A stretch of DNA of 64,000 nucleotides from JANWYT01 sp034437555. Its GTDB lineage: Bacteria; Chloroflexota; Anaerolineae; Aggregatilineales; Phototrophicaceae. Both the position numbers and the translations under genes were made by a program. Every line of letters starts with the position of its first letter. The first letter of the stretch is position 1. Of the stretch, positions 18,701 through 27,106 are shown one piece after another. A model generated the notes under the pieces. It made no database searches. It saw only the letters and a program-made list of their open reading frames with translations, and was not told where the DNA came from. The stretch spans positions 1-64,000 of the forward strand of contig DAOTTQ010000008.1 of NCBI GenBank assembly GCA_034437555.1, read 5' to 3'.

Positions 18701-18976
18701 GGGCTGGCGAATGAGGGGAATAATGCGCTTACTTACGCGCAGGGCATGTGCGATTTCATAGTTACAAATTTCTGATTTTAGCGAGTGTTCGCTAACAACC
18801 ACAATAAACGCATCCGATGAGTCGATGCCAGCATAAATTTCGTTTAGCCAGTCACTTGCCTTAGGAATATCTTCCCAGTCAATCCAAACATCATTGCCTT
18901 GAGCTTGTAGAGTATTGTTTAGGCGTTTCGCAAATTCACCATCACGCCTAGAATATGAAATAAAGATATCTGGCAT
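15707..18976 (-). CDS. TIR-transmembrane-coiled coil-WD40 receptor-like protein
   Basis: A 1089-residue protein. Residues 1-140 form a TIR domain: FISYSRRDGEFAKRL, VWIDWEDIP, then a CNYEIAHAL helix whose E74 aligns with the NADase glutamate of SARM1-type TIRs. A single transmembrane helix lies at about 234-256. Next comes a helical region with four TLTP-x-x-x-TL repeats, then a SLLLASLARTEHENF / LAVLLSVRAL module commonly found before WD40 arrays, then about 550 residues of WD40 propeller. N-in topology would put TIR in the cytosol and the propeller outside. TIR domains cleave NAD+ or assemble as scaffolds; which applies here is not known. No NACHT/NB-ARC domain is present. The downstream propeller/SH3b gene is probably co-transcribed. 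Confidence 0.85.
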   Translation of the reverse strand: MPDIFISYSRRDGEFAKRLNNTLQAQGNDVWIDWEDIPKASDWLNEIYAGIDSSDAFIVVVSEHSLKSEICNYEIAHALRVSKRIIPLIRQPIISEKETELEGVWRNTSWESMARENWQAIRHLNWIMVDNDENFDTDYNTLVKTLAEDIAHRKEHTRYFVRAITWDRQAQNPSFLLIGDELVSAEQWLTEGAEKQPPTDELHIAYVTASRRSENERVARLNQLTQRTRQFQRAAFASGIVGVLAIIATLVAFSSSMRASQQRDEAETQYAFAQENLRVVGETLTPVQPTLDAANAQIAKARDDIFIAGQTLTPVQPTLDAANAQVLRAALDIIEAREVVSTSEAEVTAANLLVLQAGEQVRLIGETLTPVQPTLDAARRQIDLSERQLGAAQTQSYRAATQISSAYETLTPIPATLTAVAQVIQDSQNVNESLLLASLARTEHENFRSELAVLLSVRALKTAYTTEADSIFSRALEQIYTIYRTEPSDGNIFYAVVLSPDNQTLFIADTSQSVYGLNVATNQETVRFGHPSDVRLIAISPDGNFLITATDTTLHGWNLTTQAQEWQRDLPERPSALATSPSNDRFAIGFESGLVAAHDMTGARIAENARHEARINDLAFTPNSQYVVSASSDETARIWIVNTMRQLSGFQAPDGALSVVFHPFGNLVAVGTPSGVLVYDIFRNTLAQRYIDHINVISVNYNADGTLLLTSSTDSTIRLWDTETQLIAAYVEGHTFGMAKARFSTDFERIIAYEAFEARIHDINANENLFIEYEVEGELIALSVTGDDVIVLGGESTLWIDDPENPRLSVINLPMMQGQRYALTVAQDGEHALVSTDTDVWLVKLSSRRVRLLGGRDRRFSAINGFTANGNTAYYGSPTALRYLNTDDGTVIAEYPFSTEAERLTFSPDGAYVYAITGGELTRIEAQTGIVIATQTMTNGAFYYGLNVSPDGRMVAVADDENVVTVYSGDLSQVLWSLPHSEVVTELRFTPDSKTLLTHRFGTRMFVWRLSDGMLTRRIQLLDGTVYALEPLFGAPEWVVLSSENSLSRWDVDYQRALVRACQAVFRDFSDEERRLFGIIDEVATCQVN
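17721..18136 (-). repeat. Internal repeats encoding TLTPVQPTLDAA segments
   Basis: Two near-identical 50-base units at 18087-18136 and 18003-18052 (84 bases, 28 codons apart) encode GETLTPVQPTLDAANAQ and GQTLTPVQPTLDAANAQ. A third, weaker unit at about 17840-17883 gives GETLTPVQPTLDAARRQ, and a degenerate fourth at about 17721-17758 gives YETLTPIPATLTAV. They lie just after the transmembrane helix of the TIR protein. Confidence 0.8.
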
Positions 18977-19094
18977 AATATTTACGTTTCACTCATCATC
19001 TGTTCGTCTATGTAAATATACACCCAGTTGGGCATTTGCGCCCGACTTGCGTTATACTATCGTTCAAAATAATTCGCGAAATGGTAGAGTTGTT

Positions 19095-19742
19095 ATGTTT
19101 CGTCCAAAAAGAAGAATTTCGCTCTTTAGCCTGATTGTTATCGGTGTGCTTAGTGGGCTTGCGGTATCACTTTACTTTAGTGTTACTGCGCCCCCCCCAG
19201 AAACGCCCACATCCCTTCCCACAGAAGTGAGCTTTGTTAGCACGCCGACCCCCATCATGCCCACACCCATACCTGCTACGGCAACGCCCCTTCCACGCCG
19301 TGATATTCCCGAAGGCACACAACTTCTTATTCCATCCGCTGGCGTGCTGGCAGATATTGTGCAGGTTTATGTGGCAGACGGTAGCTGGGATGTAAGCCGA
19401 CTGGGCGAGAACGTAGGGCATCTGCAAGGCACAGCATGGGTTACAGACCAGAGCGGGCTAGGCAATGTGGTACTATCGGGGCATGTTGAAATGTCGGATG
19501 GCGGGGGTGGAGTGTTCTCACGGTTAAACAATGTAAAAGTGGGCGACTTTGTGCAAATTCAAACACCCAATGGCGCGTTTCTTTACAACGTAGTATCTAT
19601 CACCACCACCAGCCCCGATGACCTTACGCCCGTTTATCCGTCCATCAAGCCCATTTTAACGCTCATCACCTGTGGAGAGTATGACTTTCTGCGCGACTCT
19701 TACTTAGAACGCCTGATTGTGGTGGCAGAACTGGTGCAATGA
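19095..19742 (+). CDS. Sortase (class D/E/F-like transpeptidase)
   Basis: About 215 residues. An N-terminal transmembrane helix (about 9-29) is followed by a Thr/Pro linker (TPTPIMPTPIPATATP) and a sortase fold. The catalytic His is in VVLSGHVEM, the Cys in LTLITCGEY and the Arg in SYLERLIVV. Sortases cut a sorting signal in secreted proteins and join them to the wall or to pilin lysines. No LPXTG-type substrate with a hydrophobic tail was seen in the window, so this looks like a housekeeping or orphan enzyme. The frame is open upstream to 18915, but that overlaps the divergent TIR gene; ATG at 19095 just before the helix is preferred. Confidence 0.85.
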   Translation: MFRPKRRISLFSLIVIGVLSGLAVSLYFSVTAPPPETPTSLPTEVSFVSTPTPIMPTPIPATATPLPRRDIPEGTQLLIPSAGVLADIVQVYVADGSWDVSRLGENVGHLQGTAWVTDQSGLGNVVLSGHVEMSDGGGGVFSRLNNVKVGDFVQIQTPNGAFLYNVVSITTTSPDDLTPVYPSIKPILTLITCGEYDFLRDSYLERLIVVAELVQ

Positions 19743-19766
19743 GAGAAGTCCTAAAAACTTCTCTCA
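19740..19766. terminator. Hairpin between convergent genes
   Basis: TGAGAGAAGT and ACTTCTCTCA form a perfect 10-base stem with a seven-base A-rich loop. The stem begins at the sortase stop codon and sits before the convergent gene at 19778. It has no T tract on the plus strand, so intrinsic termination is uncertain. Confidence 0.5.
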
Positions 19767-19777
19767 TCAAACCATGT

Positions 19778-20230
19778 TTAACTATTTTTGGGGTTTTTAT
19801 TCTTTTCGCGTTCTGTGGTTAGCCAGGCTATCGCGCTATCGCGCTCGGCTTCCTTAAACGTGAGATAGGTGAAGCGTGGGTGACTGGGCATTAGCCGATT
19901 AAGAAAAATGCCAATGATATTGTTGATGACAGAATCACGATACAAAATCGCCAAGTATAAAAAGCGTTCGGGGTGCATAGCGTGTAACACTTCATTCGAT
20001 TTGCTACTGGTATAAGGCGTAAACCCCTGATTCGGATTCGTAAGATCCAGTAGCATGTAAGTAAAGGCAGGGTCGGGCGCACTGTTAATGCTTTCTACCA
20101 TCAGTTCTGCCCACACATCTATCGAAGGGCGGCGCATATCCCCACCCCCCACCACAACCACCATTTGTTGGTCGTCTAGATAGTAGCGTTGCATGCCGTA
20201 TTCAAACGTTTCAACCGTTGGTTTTGACAT
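19778..20230 (-). CDS. Unrecognised small protein, weak STAS/SEC14-like pattern
   Basis: About 150 residues, soluble, with an alternating beta/alpha pattern: YYLDDQQMVVVVGGG, a helix around DVWAELMVESINS, FTYMLLDLTNP, RFLYLAILYRDSVI, then a final strand and a helix with RDSAIAWLTTERE. The closing AIAWL helix and general order recall SpoIIAA/STAS-like small domains, but this is only a shape-based guess. A GTG start is possible at 20260, but a TATAAT lies about ten bases upstream of it, so transcription probably begins near that GTG. The ATG at 20230 is therefore preferred. Confidence 0.6.
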   Translation of the reverse strand: MSKPTVETFEYGMQRYYLDDQQMVVVVGGGDMRRPSIDVWAELMVESINSAPDPAFTYMLLDLTNPNQGFTPYTSSKSNEVLHAMHPERFLYLAILYRDSVINNIIGIFLNRLMPSHPRFTYLTFKEAERDSAIAWLTTEREKNKNPKNS

Positions 20231-20403
20231 AATCTCGAAAACCTCGTCCACTAGATTCACTCACTGTATTATAAAGCAATAAACGACAATAGAGAAATTA
20301 ACAACCAAACCACAAAGTCTCATAACGTTTAGCGTGTGGGCGTGTTTTAGTATTTTAGTGTTACAAAGGGTTATCTTTTATTGCCTAAGAAAGGCACTTG
20401 CTG

Positions 20404-21012
20404 ATGAAATGGTTTTTTCGCGCTATTTTAGAAATTATTCGTGTTCCTATGCTAGCCATTTGGCGTTTACAAGGCTGGGAAATGGAACACCTATTGCCCG
20501 ACCTTCCCCAATATGTCATTGTCGCTGTACCTCATACTACTAATTGGGATTATTGGCATATGCTTTGTATGTCAATTACTTGCCGTCGTCGCCCCAACGT
20601 CACCATGAAAAAAGAGTGGTTTCGCTTCCCTATCTTGAGCTTTATTGTGAGGGCGTTGGGCGCAATCCCCATTGACCGTAGCAAAAACACGAACATGATT
20701 GACCAAATGGCAGAGCTTTTTAAGCAACGTCCGCGCGTGGTGCTGGTGTTTACCGTAGAGGGGTCTCGACGTTATACCGAGTATTGGCGCACAGGCTTTT
20801 ACTACACTGCGTTTAAGGCAGGCGTACCCATTGTATGTGGCTATGTGGATTACAAGCGCAAACGTTGCGGTGCAAGCCTTATCGTATACCCCACCGGCGA
20901 CCTTGAAGCAGACTTTGAAATTATGAAGGCGTATCTAGAAAAAGTAGGGCGCAATGGGCTGTACCCACAAAACGTTAGCGCACTCGCCATCAAACCCGTA
21001 GACAAAGCGTAG
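20404..21012 (+). CDS. Lysophospholipid acyltransferase family protein (PlsC-like)
   Basis: About 202 residues. The acyltransferase block I motif HX4D is present as PHTTNWD (about residues 43-49) and the block III motif as VFTVEGSR in place of the usual FPEGTR. A nearby GAIPIDRS segment matches block II. Such enzymes acylate lysophosphatidic acid or related lipids at the inner membrane face. The short length is normal for small PlsC-like proteins. AAAGG lies nine bases before the ATG at 20404; an in-frame TTG at 20398 is too close to it. The gene runs ahead of the LCP gene with its own promoter between. Confidence 0.82.
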   Translation: MKWFFRAILEIIRVPMLAIWRLQGWEMEHLLPDLPQYVIVAVPHTTNWDYWHMLCMSITCRRRPNVTMKKEWFRFPILSFIVRALGAIPIDRSKNTNMIDQMAELFKQRPRVVLVFTVEGSRRYTEYWRTGFYYTAFKAGVPIVCGYVDYKRKRCGASLIVYPTGDLEADFEIMKAYLEKVGRNGLYPQNVSALAIKPVDKA

Positions 21013-21033
21013 GTTCATCTGGGTGGATGCACG

Positions 21034-21042
21034 TGCTATAAT
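21034..21042 (+). promoter_or_regulatory. Extended -10 promoter of the LCP gene
   Basis: TGcTATAAT, a consensus extended -10, lies about 36 bases upstream of the ATG at 21079. The -35 region 17 bases upstream (TTCATC) is poor, as expected for extended -10 promoters. Confidence 0.6.
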
Positions 21043-21078
21043 GCCAGCGTTTTGCACAATGTGCCTAAGGGGTAAAGA

Positions 21079-22632
21079 ATGCGGATTCCTAGCTGGTTAG
21101 TGGCTATTTTATCGTTTACAGGGCTTATTATTATGACGGGCATTTGCTCTGTCGTAAGCTATGGTGCGGTGCGTGATGTGGTAACCGACTTATGGGACAG
21201 TGGCGTTCAAGTGGATTCGCCCGCCCAAGTGGTGCAAGCCATCACAGACCCGCAAGCCCTGCGCGTAGAGAACACGCCAACACCCATTGTCAGTGCGGCG
21301 ATGTTTACGCCCACCATTACGCCCATTGTCATTAACCCAAACGCGACTGCCACGCCAACACTAGACTCTAATCAGACAGTTGCATTGGCAACCCCTATTC
21401 CTAGCGAAGTTGCGGGCGTTGTTACCCAAGCTCCCGTTAGTACCACCGACCCAGGCGCAAGCTACCAATGGAATGACCCCCGCCAAATTCGCATCCTGTT
21501 ACTAGGGATTGATGAGCGTAAGGGCTTTACCGCAGAACGCGCTTATCGTACCGACACGATGATTTTGCTGAATATTGACCCTGTGCGTAAAACCGCGGGC
21601 TTAATTAGTTTTCCCCGCGATTTGTGGGTAAGCATCCCTAATTTCTCACAGGGGCGCATTAACACCGCTAATTACATGGGCGATAATGCCGCCTATCCCA
21701 ACGGGGGAGGCTCACGCCTTGCGATGGAAACCATTACCGCCAACTTTGGCATTAGCGTGGATAAATATATCCGTGTGAACTTTACGCTGTTTGAAAGCGT
21801 GGTGGACATTCTTGCGCCTGCGGGCGTGTCTATTTGCCTAGACCAAGCCATCTATGACCCCAAATACCCCGATGAGGGTTTTGGAACGGTAGAATTAAAC
21901 TTTAGTGCAGGTTGCCAACGCCTAAAAGCCCAACAGTTGCTTCAGTTTGCACGCACACGCGCTACACAAGGGGGCGACTTTGACCGCGCCAAACGCCAAC
22001 AACAAGCCCTTGATGCTATCCGTGGAGAAGTGCTAAGTGCAGGCGGTGTTACCAATACGCTCACCCAAATTCCTGCCCTGTGGCAAGAACTTTCGGACAA
22101 CTATAAAACCAATTTGACGTTGGATGAGATTATCAGTTTGGGCTTCTTGATGGGCGATATTCCGCGCGAGAACATCACCTTTGCGGTGATTGATAACAAC
22201 TATGTCGATTTGGGCAAAGCCCCTGATGGCGCGGACGTGCTATTCCCACAAACGGGGCGCATCTCTGACCTGATTCAGCGGGTGCTATACCCCCAAACAC
22301 AAGTGACCGAAGCCGACCTTTTTAACCGCGCACGCCAAGAAAACGCCACGATTCAGGTCTTTAACGGCACAGAAATCGTTGGGTTAGCAGGTCGTATGCA
22401 AGAATGGCTTATCGGCAAGGGCGTAACGATTGCCAGTGTTGGCAATGCAACCAACCACGGCGGCGCACCCACCGTGATTAAAGACTACGGCAACAATCGC
22501 TTTACGGCACAATGGCTTGCCCGCATGATGGGCTTGCCCGCCGATAGAATTCAGCCCGGCACAGATGGCTTGGCTTCTAGTGGCGTGATTGTGGTCGTGG
22601 GGTCGGACGGTGAAAGCATCATTGCACGCTAA
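21079..22632 (+). CDS. LCP (LytR-CpsA-Psr) family protein with LytR_C domain
   Basis: A 517-residue protein. An N-terminal transmembrane helix (about 7-30) is followed by a Thr/Pro-rich spacer and the LCP domain from about 135, with ILLLGIDER, YRTDTMILLNID and the SFPRDLWVSIP motif. The arginine-rich LLQFARTRATQGGDFDRAKRQQ segment binds the polyprenyl pyrophosphate head group in characterised relatives. Residues about 415-515 form a LytR_C domain (IQVFNGTEIVGLAG, ending VIVVVGSD). LCP proteins attach glycopolymers from undecaprenyl carriers to the cell wall. AAGGGG lies six bases before the start. With the sortase nearby it marks an envelope-assembly stretch. Confidence 0.92.
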   Translation: MRIPSWLVAILSFTGLIIMTGICSVVSYGAVRDVVTDLWDSGVQVDSPAQVVQAITDPQALRVENTPTPIVSAAMFTPTITPIVINPNATATPTLDSNQTVALATPIPSEVAGVVTQAPVSTTDPGASYQWNDPRQIRILLLGIDERKGFTAERAYRTDTMILLNIDPVRKTAGLISFPRDLWVSIPNFSQGRINTANYMGDNAAYPNGGGSRLAMETITANFGISVDKYIRVNFTLFESVVDILAPAGVSICLDQAIYDPKYPDEGFGTVELNFSAGCQRLKAQQLLQFARTRATQGGDFDRAKRQQQALDAIRGEVLSAGGVTNTLTQIPALWQELSDNYKTNLTLDEIISLGFLMGDIPRENITFAVIDNNYVDLGKAPDGADVLFPQTGRISDLIQRVLYPQTQVTEADLFNRARQENATIQVFNGTEIVGLAGRMQEWLIGKGVTIASVGNATNHGGAPTVIKDYGNNRFTAQWLARMMGLPADRIQPGTDGLASSGVIVVVGSDGESIIAR

Positions 22633-22645
22633 CCCCACCCCTTAG

Positions 22646-25600
22646 TTAGCGCAATGTCACACGCCAATTCGATATGCCAATCACTACACCCCCTTCTTTC
22701 ACATAAATTACAGGAAGAAGGGGCGCGTCGGGCGCAACAAACGGAATAGGCGTTGCCATAGCTTCATCATTATAAAGCAGGGTAATGTCGCCCGTAGATA
22801 AATCGCGGTCTAGGCGCAAGCGGGCAATCACAGCGTTTACAGAGCGTTGGCTAAGAAATGTGCGCTCATTATTCACAATGCGATACAGGTTAATGACGTT
22901 GTTCCCCACCACTTGCACTTCTATTCCTATGTTGTCACCGCCCCCTGTGCTTTCTAGCAATAAACCAAAGAACACATCAGCCTCGCCTACCACAGAGGGG
23001 TTAAAGGTGCGAAGCGTGATTTCGGAGGATGTGCCGCGCATCCGCGAGGCGGGCGCGTTACCAAACGCCATATTCAGCAGGGTTACGGGGGGCATAATGC
23101 GCAACGTGCCATCTGGGCTATCGGTGCTGGCTGTGCCAATCCCTAGCCGATAGCCTGTTTCTAAGGGCGTAAAGACCTCTGGATTAAAGGGCAAGTCTAG
23201 CGTTTGCCTAAATAGCTCTAGTAGGTCTTGTGAACCTTGCAAGCCTTCGGGCGGAAGAGGCGTTGCGGTGGGGGGTGGCAACGTGGGCGTTTCTGTAGGC
23301 GTTAGCGTAATCGTAGCGGTTGCCGTCGGGGTGGGCGTGCGCGTTATTGTGGGCGTGGCGGGCAATGGCGTAGACGATGCCGTTGGCGTTAGGGTGGGCG
23401 TAACGGGCGTGGGCGTTGCAAATTCGACTTCTGTTAAAACGGGTTGTGCGGTGCTTTCTTCAGAGGCACTCGTCAACGCGCTTAGGCTTGTTTCGGTTGT
23501 TTCTCCGACCATGCTCACAACGTTCTCGTTGGGGGTTGCGCTAATGGTAACGGCAATTTCGGGCGTGTTGACCGTATTAGACAGCACAGCAATCACCATC
23601 ACGCCCACAATCAGCACACCCACCAGCCCAAACAAGGCAAAACGGGGCAAGCGCATGGGGGCAGGCGCAGGCGCATCAGTTTGGTAGCGTCCGCGATAAT
23701 CTTCTACGGGCAAGGGTGCATCAGACGTAAGGCGCGGTGTAAAGTCCATTGTGGGCGGTGCAGGAAACTCTGGCGAGCGTTCTAACACATCATACCAATG
23801 GCGATACAAGCCATAAGACGGGTGACGGTCGATAAACATGGCTTTGAACAGTTCGTTCATGCGCTCTAGGCGTTTGGTACGGCGTTCCTCTGAGGTATAC
23901 ACGCTTAAAAACGCATCATAAGTATCACGCCATTGGCGCAATGTGCCAGCGTATTCTTCGCCCAAGAGCTTTAGCGTGACGCGCACAAGGTCATGATGCG
24001 CTTCGTATACGCGGTGGTCGGGTTCATCGGGGCGTTGCTCTATAAGTTGGCGCATCTCACGGGATTGCACGTGCAACTCCGCCGCCCCACTCATTAAGTC
24101 TAGCACCCACGCGCGATACCCCGAAGCCGAAATATCAGAATCGCGCTCCATATCTGTAATGTTCTTGAGGGCTTGCTCTAGCTTTAAGCCTGCGCTTCTA
24201 AAGTCACCATCTTGCCAATCTCGCAGTGCCGTTTCCATATCACGTAGGGCTTGCACGCCACTAGCCAATAGTTTGGATTGTGTGTTGTTCTCTAATTGAC
24301 GGCGCGTCGCTTCTAATTCAGAGAGGGCGTGCTTGCCGTTGATACGCGCTAACAGGGCTTGCGCTTCGTTAAGGGCTTTTTTGCGGGTAATATAATCATC
24401 CAACGTCACGCACATGGGATGCCGTGATGCGCCATCGCCTAGCGCACGTATCGCTGCCTCACGCCAAAATTCAGCATCAGAAAGCCGTCCCTCTTGTGCA
24501 TCTAACGCACCCAAAAACACATAACGCATAAAGAGCAATCGCAAACCGCTTGCGCTTCGGCGAGTAAACGTTTCTACTAAGCCACGCCCCATTGCCCTAA
24601 GGTACGTTTCTATGCTGGGCATTTGCGCCGTAAAGTCATCTAATAGGGTGCGTTCTTCGGGCTTTAGCAAGCCTTCTACAGCATCTAATAGCTCTTGGGT
24701 ACGTTTGGGGCTAAAGATGCCATTTCGCTCTACCCATTCACGGGCAAATTGCCCCAAAAGGCGCAGGCGTTCACTGGCGTTTTGCTCGTTGTTGTTGCGT
24801 GCGCTTTCATAGGCTTGCTGCCCTAATTTTTCGGCTTCGCTGGTGCGCCCCCTATCAAAGGCTTCCCACCCATCTGCAAGGGCGCGTCCGATAGGGTTGG
24901 GGACGGCGTAACGCTCGATATACGTGCCATTCTCGACAATATTGCGTAGGTTCTTAAACCATCCGCTAAGCGTGGGGCTAAGGGTACTCACGGCTTCGCT
25001 GGCACTCAGCAGGCTGGCAACCGCTTCATCTTTATTTGCCAGTACCACGGCATTTCGGTACACATTCCAAGCCTTATGTGCTGTGTCTAACCCCTTCACC
25101 ATTTGTGCTAAAAGTTCATCAAATAGGCGTTTAACAAAGGGCTTTAGCTCGGTTTGGGTCGCTTTTAGCCATTTGCTTAGGTCGCTTCCGTCTGCGGAGG
25201 GTACATAGGTTTGGCAGGCTTGTAGGCGTTCATATAGGCGCGTTAGTAAATAGTCTACGTCATCCCAAACTGTGTTGGTGGGGTCAATCGCGCGTGAGGC
25301 AGCAAGGGCGTTCATGGTGGCGGGCGTGCTAGATGTGGCTTGCTTGCCAATGACGTGCATACTGTCGGTAAGTACCATTGCGGCGTTCAATGCCCTATCC
25401 AGCGCATTGAGGGGCAATTGTTTGTTGGTTAGGTCTTGCTGATAGGCAAAGGTTTGAAGTAGGGGCGCAACCAATGTTAGCTGTTCTACCACAGAGCGAT
25501 AGCCATCGCGGAGGTCGGGCAAGTCGATATTGCCCGCGCCCATTAATTCTAACGTCTTTTCGATGCTAGAGAACACCGCCCGCGCTTCGGTTACGTCATA

Positions 25601-26950
25601 ACCCCCTTCTGCCAATGCCGTGAGTGCCATTGTAAGGCGTAGCAAATTAGGACGAAGCAATAGCACATCGGGCGCATGGGATGAAATGCGCTCGGCAAGT
25701 TGCCACTGAAGCACGTTTTCGGCTTCGTTGGGGCTGGCTTGCTTCATCAATACACTAGCCGCTTCGGCGGGCTTGCCCTGATACATGAGGGACATGGCAT
25801 CTTTAACAATGGGGTTGGGCGACAGATTGCTTTCACTAAGTAGCACAGATGCATCATACAAAAAGTGAATGAGACCGCTGGTTTGAGAGCCACCTTGGTC
25901 GCGTAACGTTTCTAACAATTGTGAAGCCCGTGACCACGCGCCCGCTTCCATATAAAGGCGCGTCATGTCAAGGTCGGCAGAAACGTTCAAATCGCGTAGG
26001 CGGTCTAGGATGTTGTCTTGCACACTTCGCGCCAATGGATAGCCCTCATCTTGGGCAAGCGCAGGCTCTAGCATGGTTTTTAGGGTACGAAGCTCATTTT
26101 TACTAAGGTCGTCGCGCTTTAGGCGTTCTTGTACGGTGGCAATGGTGGTGTTGCGCTCGCGTTCTAGCGGTGCGCGAAAATTGGCTAGGTCGGCACGTAG
26201 CGCGGCAATTGTAGGGTAGCGCAAGCGTGGGTTAGGGTGTACGGCTTTGCTGATGATTTCTTGCAAGCGCGAATGAACACGGCGAGCGTCATCACCAAAC
26301 TCAATCGTAAAGGCTTCGTTGGCTTCACGGGGAATATCCGCCCGCCGTGCGCCTGTTACGATAGCGTACAGCAATTGCCCCACCTGTGAAATATCGGTTT
26401 GTTGGCTAAAGCCCTGGGGGGTCATGTCATCGCCCTCTAAAAAGACGGCGTTACCCCAGTCAATAACCTTTAGTTTATAGGTGTCTCTGCTCCAAAACAG
26501 GTGCTTGGCATCTACGTCATTATAGATGATGCCCTTACTATGGGCGGTTTGAAGTAGGTCTAGTAGGCTTTCTATAATGACCAGCATTTCTAGGGTGGGC
26601 AGGCGTTCCCCTACGGCGTTAAGCTCACTTAGGGTATCTGCCAGCATAGTGCCTTCGGCACGTTCCATCACAATATATTGGTGTGCCGTACCGCCCACAA
26701 AAAATTGCCCTTCGCCCACCAAAGCCGCCAACACCGAATGACCCACAAGTCGTTGTAAGGCACGCCGTTCATTGGCGATGCTCACTTCTTGCCCGTTGCG
26801 AATGGGGGGGGCATCTAGTGCTGCGGGGCGTTTGATGACAACGGGACGGTCTTTGTCTTGGGTATCTACGGCGCGTAATGTTTCACCCGACCGCCCACGA
26901 GGGTAGATGTAATCGTACCGATACCGCTTGTCAAACAAGCTATCCGCCAT
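22646..26950 (-). CDS. Kinase-fold membrane protein with degenerate catalytic loop and ectodomain
   Basis: A 1434-residue protein. Residues 10-275 have a protein kinase fold: GRSGE loop, VVIKR with K40, and IDWGNA in place of DFG (164-166). The HRDxKxxN loop reads YNDVDAKHL (143-151), which keeps the Asp but replaces the Lys by Asp and the Mg-binding Asn by His, so activity is doubtful. About 800 residues of mostly helical, TPR-like sequence follow. A transmembrane helix (about 1135-1157) and a long TPT-rich linker lead to a C-terminal domain of about 190 residues, probably a beta-sandwich outside the cell. Kinase fold inside and ectodomain outside recall PknB/PrkC-type sensors. AGGA precedes the ATG. 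It is downstream of a canonical kinase gene. Confidence 0.82.
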   Translation of the reverse strand: MADSLFDKRYRYDYIYPRGRSGETLRAVDTQDKDRPVVIKRPAALDAPPIRNGQEVSIANERRALQRLVGHSVLAALVGEGQFFVGGTAHQYIVMERAEGTMLADTLSELNAVGERLPTLEMLVIIESLLDLLQTAHSKGIIYNDVDAKHLFWSRDTYKLKVIDWGNAVFLEGDDMTPQGFSQQTDISQVGQLLYAIVTGARRADIPREANEAFTIEFGDDARRVHSRLQEIISKAVHPNPRLRYPTIAALRADLANFRAPLERERNTTIATVQERLKRDDLSKNELRTLKTMLEPALAQDEGYPLARSVQDNILDRLRDLNVSADLDMTRLYMEAGAWSRASQLLETLRDQGGSQTSGLIHFLYDASVLLSESNLSPNPIVKDAMSLMYQGKPAEAASVLMKQASPNEAENVLQWQLAERISSHAPDVLLLRPNLLRLTMALTALAEGGYDVTEARAVFSSIEKTLELMGAGNIDLPDLRDGYRSVVEQLTLVAPLLQTFAYQQDLTNKQLPLNALDRALNAAMVLTDSMHVIGKQATSSTPATMNALAASRAIDPTNTVWDDVDYLLTRLYERLQACQTYVPSADGSDLSKWLKATQTELKPFVKRLFDELLAQMVKGLDTAHKAWNVYRNAVVLANKDEAVASLLSASEAVSTLSPTLSGWFKNLRNIVENGTYIERYAVPNPIGRALADGWEAFDRGRTSEAEKLGQQAYESARNNNEQNASERLRLLGQFAREWVERNGIFSPKRTQELLDAVEGLLKPEERTLLDDFTAQMPSIETYLRAMGRGLVETFTRRSASGLRLLFMRYVFLGALDAQEGRLSDAEFWREAAIRALGDGASRHPMCVTLDDYITRKKALNEAQALLARINGKHALSELEATRRQLENNTQSKLLASGVQALRDMETALRDWQDGDFRSAGLKLEQALKNITDMERDSDISASGYRAWVLDLMSGAAELHVQSREMRQLIEQRPDEPDHRVYEAHHDLVRVTLKLLGEEYAGTLRQWRDTYDAFLSVYTSEERRTKRLERMNELFKAMFIDRHPSYGLYRHWYDVLERSPEFPAPPTMDFTPRLTSDAPLPVEDYRGRYQTDAPAPAPMRLPRFALFGLVGVLIVGVMVIAVLSNTVNTPEIAVTISATPNENVVSMVGETTETSLSALTSASEESTAQPVLTEVEFATPTPVTPTLTPTASSTPLPATPTITRTPTPTATATITLTPTETPTLPPPTATPLPPEGLQGSQDLLELFRQTLDLPFNPEVFTPLETGYRLGIGTASTDSPDGTLRIMPPVTLLNMAFGNAPASRMRGTSSEITLRTFNPSVVGEADVFFGLLLESTGGGDNIGIEVQVVGNNVINLYRIVNNERTFLSQRSVNAVIARLRLDRDLSTGDITLLYNDEAMATPIPFVAPDAPLLPVIYVKEGGVVIGISNWRVTLR

Positions 26951-27036
26951 GCTTTTTTTCCTAAACGTTATGCTGTGGTTACACTGTTAATTGTACGCGC
27001 TAGGGCAAGAAGGTCAAATTGTAATATGCCCCAAAT

Positions 27037-27068
27037 AAAAAGCGAGCAAGGACAACCCCTTACTCGCT
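27037..27068 (-). terminator. Rho-independent terminator of the kinase-STAND-TPR gene
   Basis: On the minus strand AGCGAG-TAAGG and CCTTG-CTCGCT pair around a short loop and are followed by TTTTTATTT. It lies about 40 bases beyond the stop at 27107. Confidence 0.75.
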
Positions 27069-27106
27069 CTATTTTATCGTATTTGTGCGCCTTAGGCGGT
27101 TTGTGC

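Noticed and set aside
9949..19742. TIR gene plus TPR genes as a known defence system such as Thoeris or a TIR-APAZ system
   Set aside because: No ThsA/SIR2-SLOG, Argonaute/APAZ, CBASS cyclase or nuclease partner is present; the TPR genes are membrane-anchored paralogues with a separate operon.
23268..23687. Open frame of 139 codons made mostly of Val and Gly on the plus strand
   Set aside because: It is the antisense of the TPT-rich linker of the large kinase-fold gene; the repetitive composition explains it.
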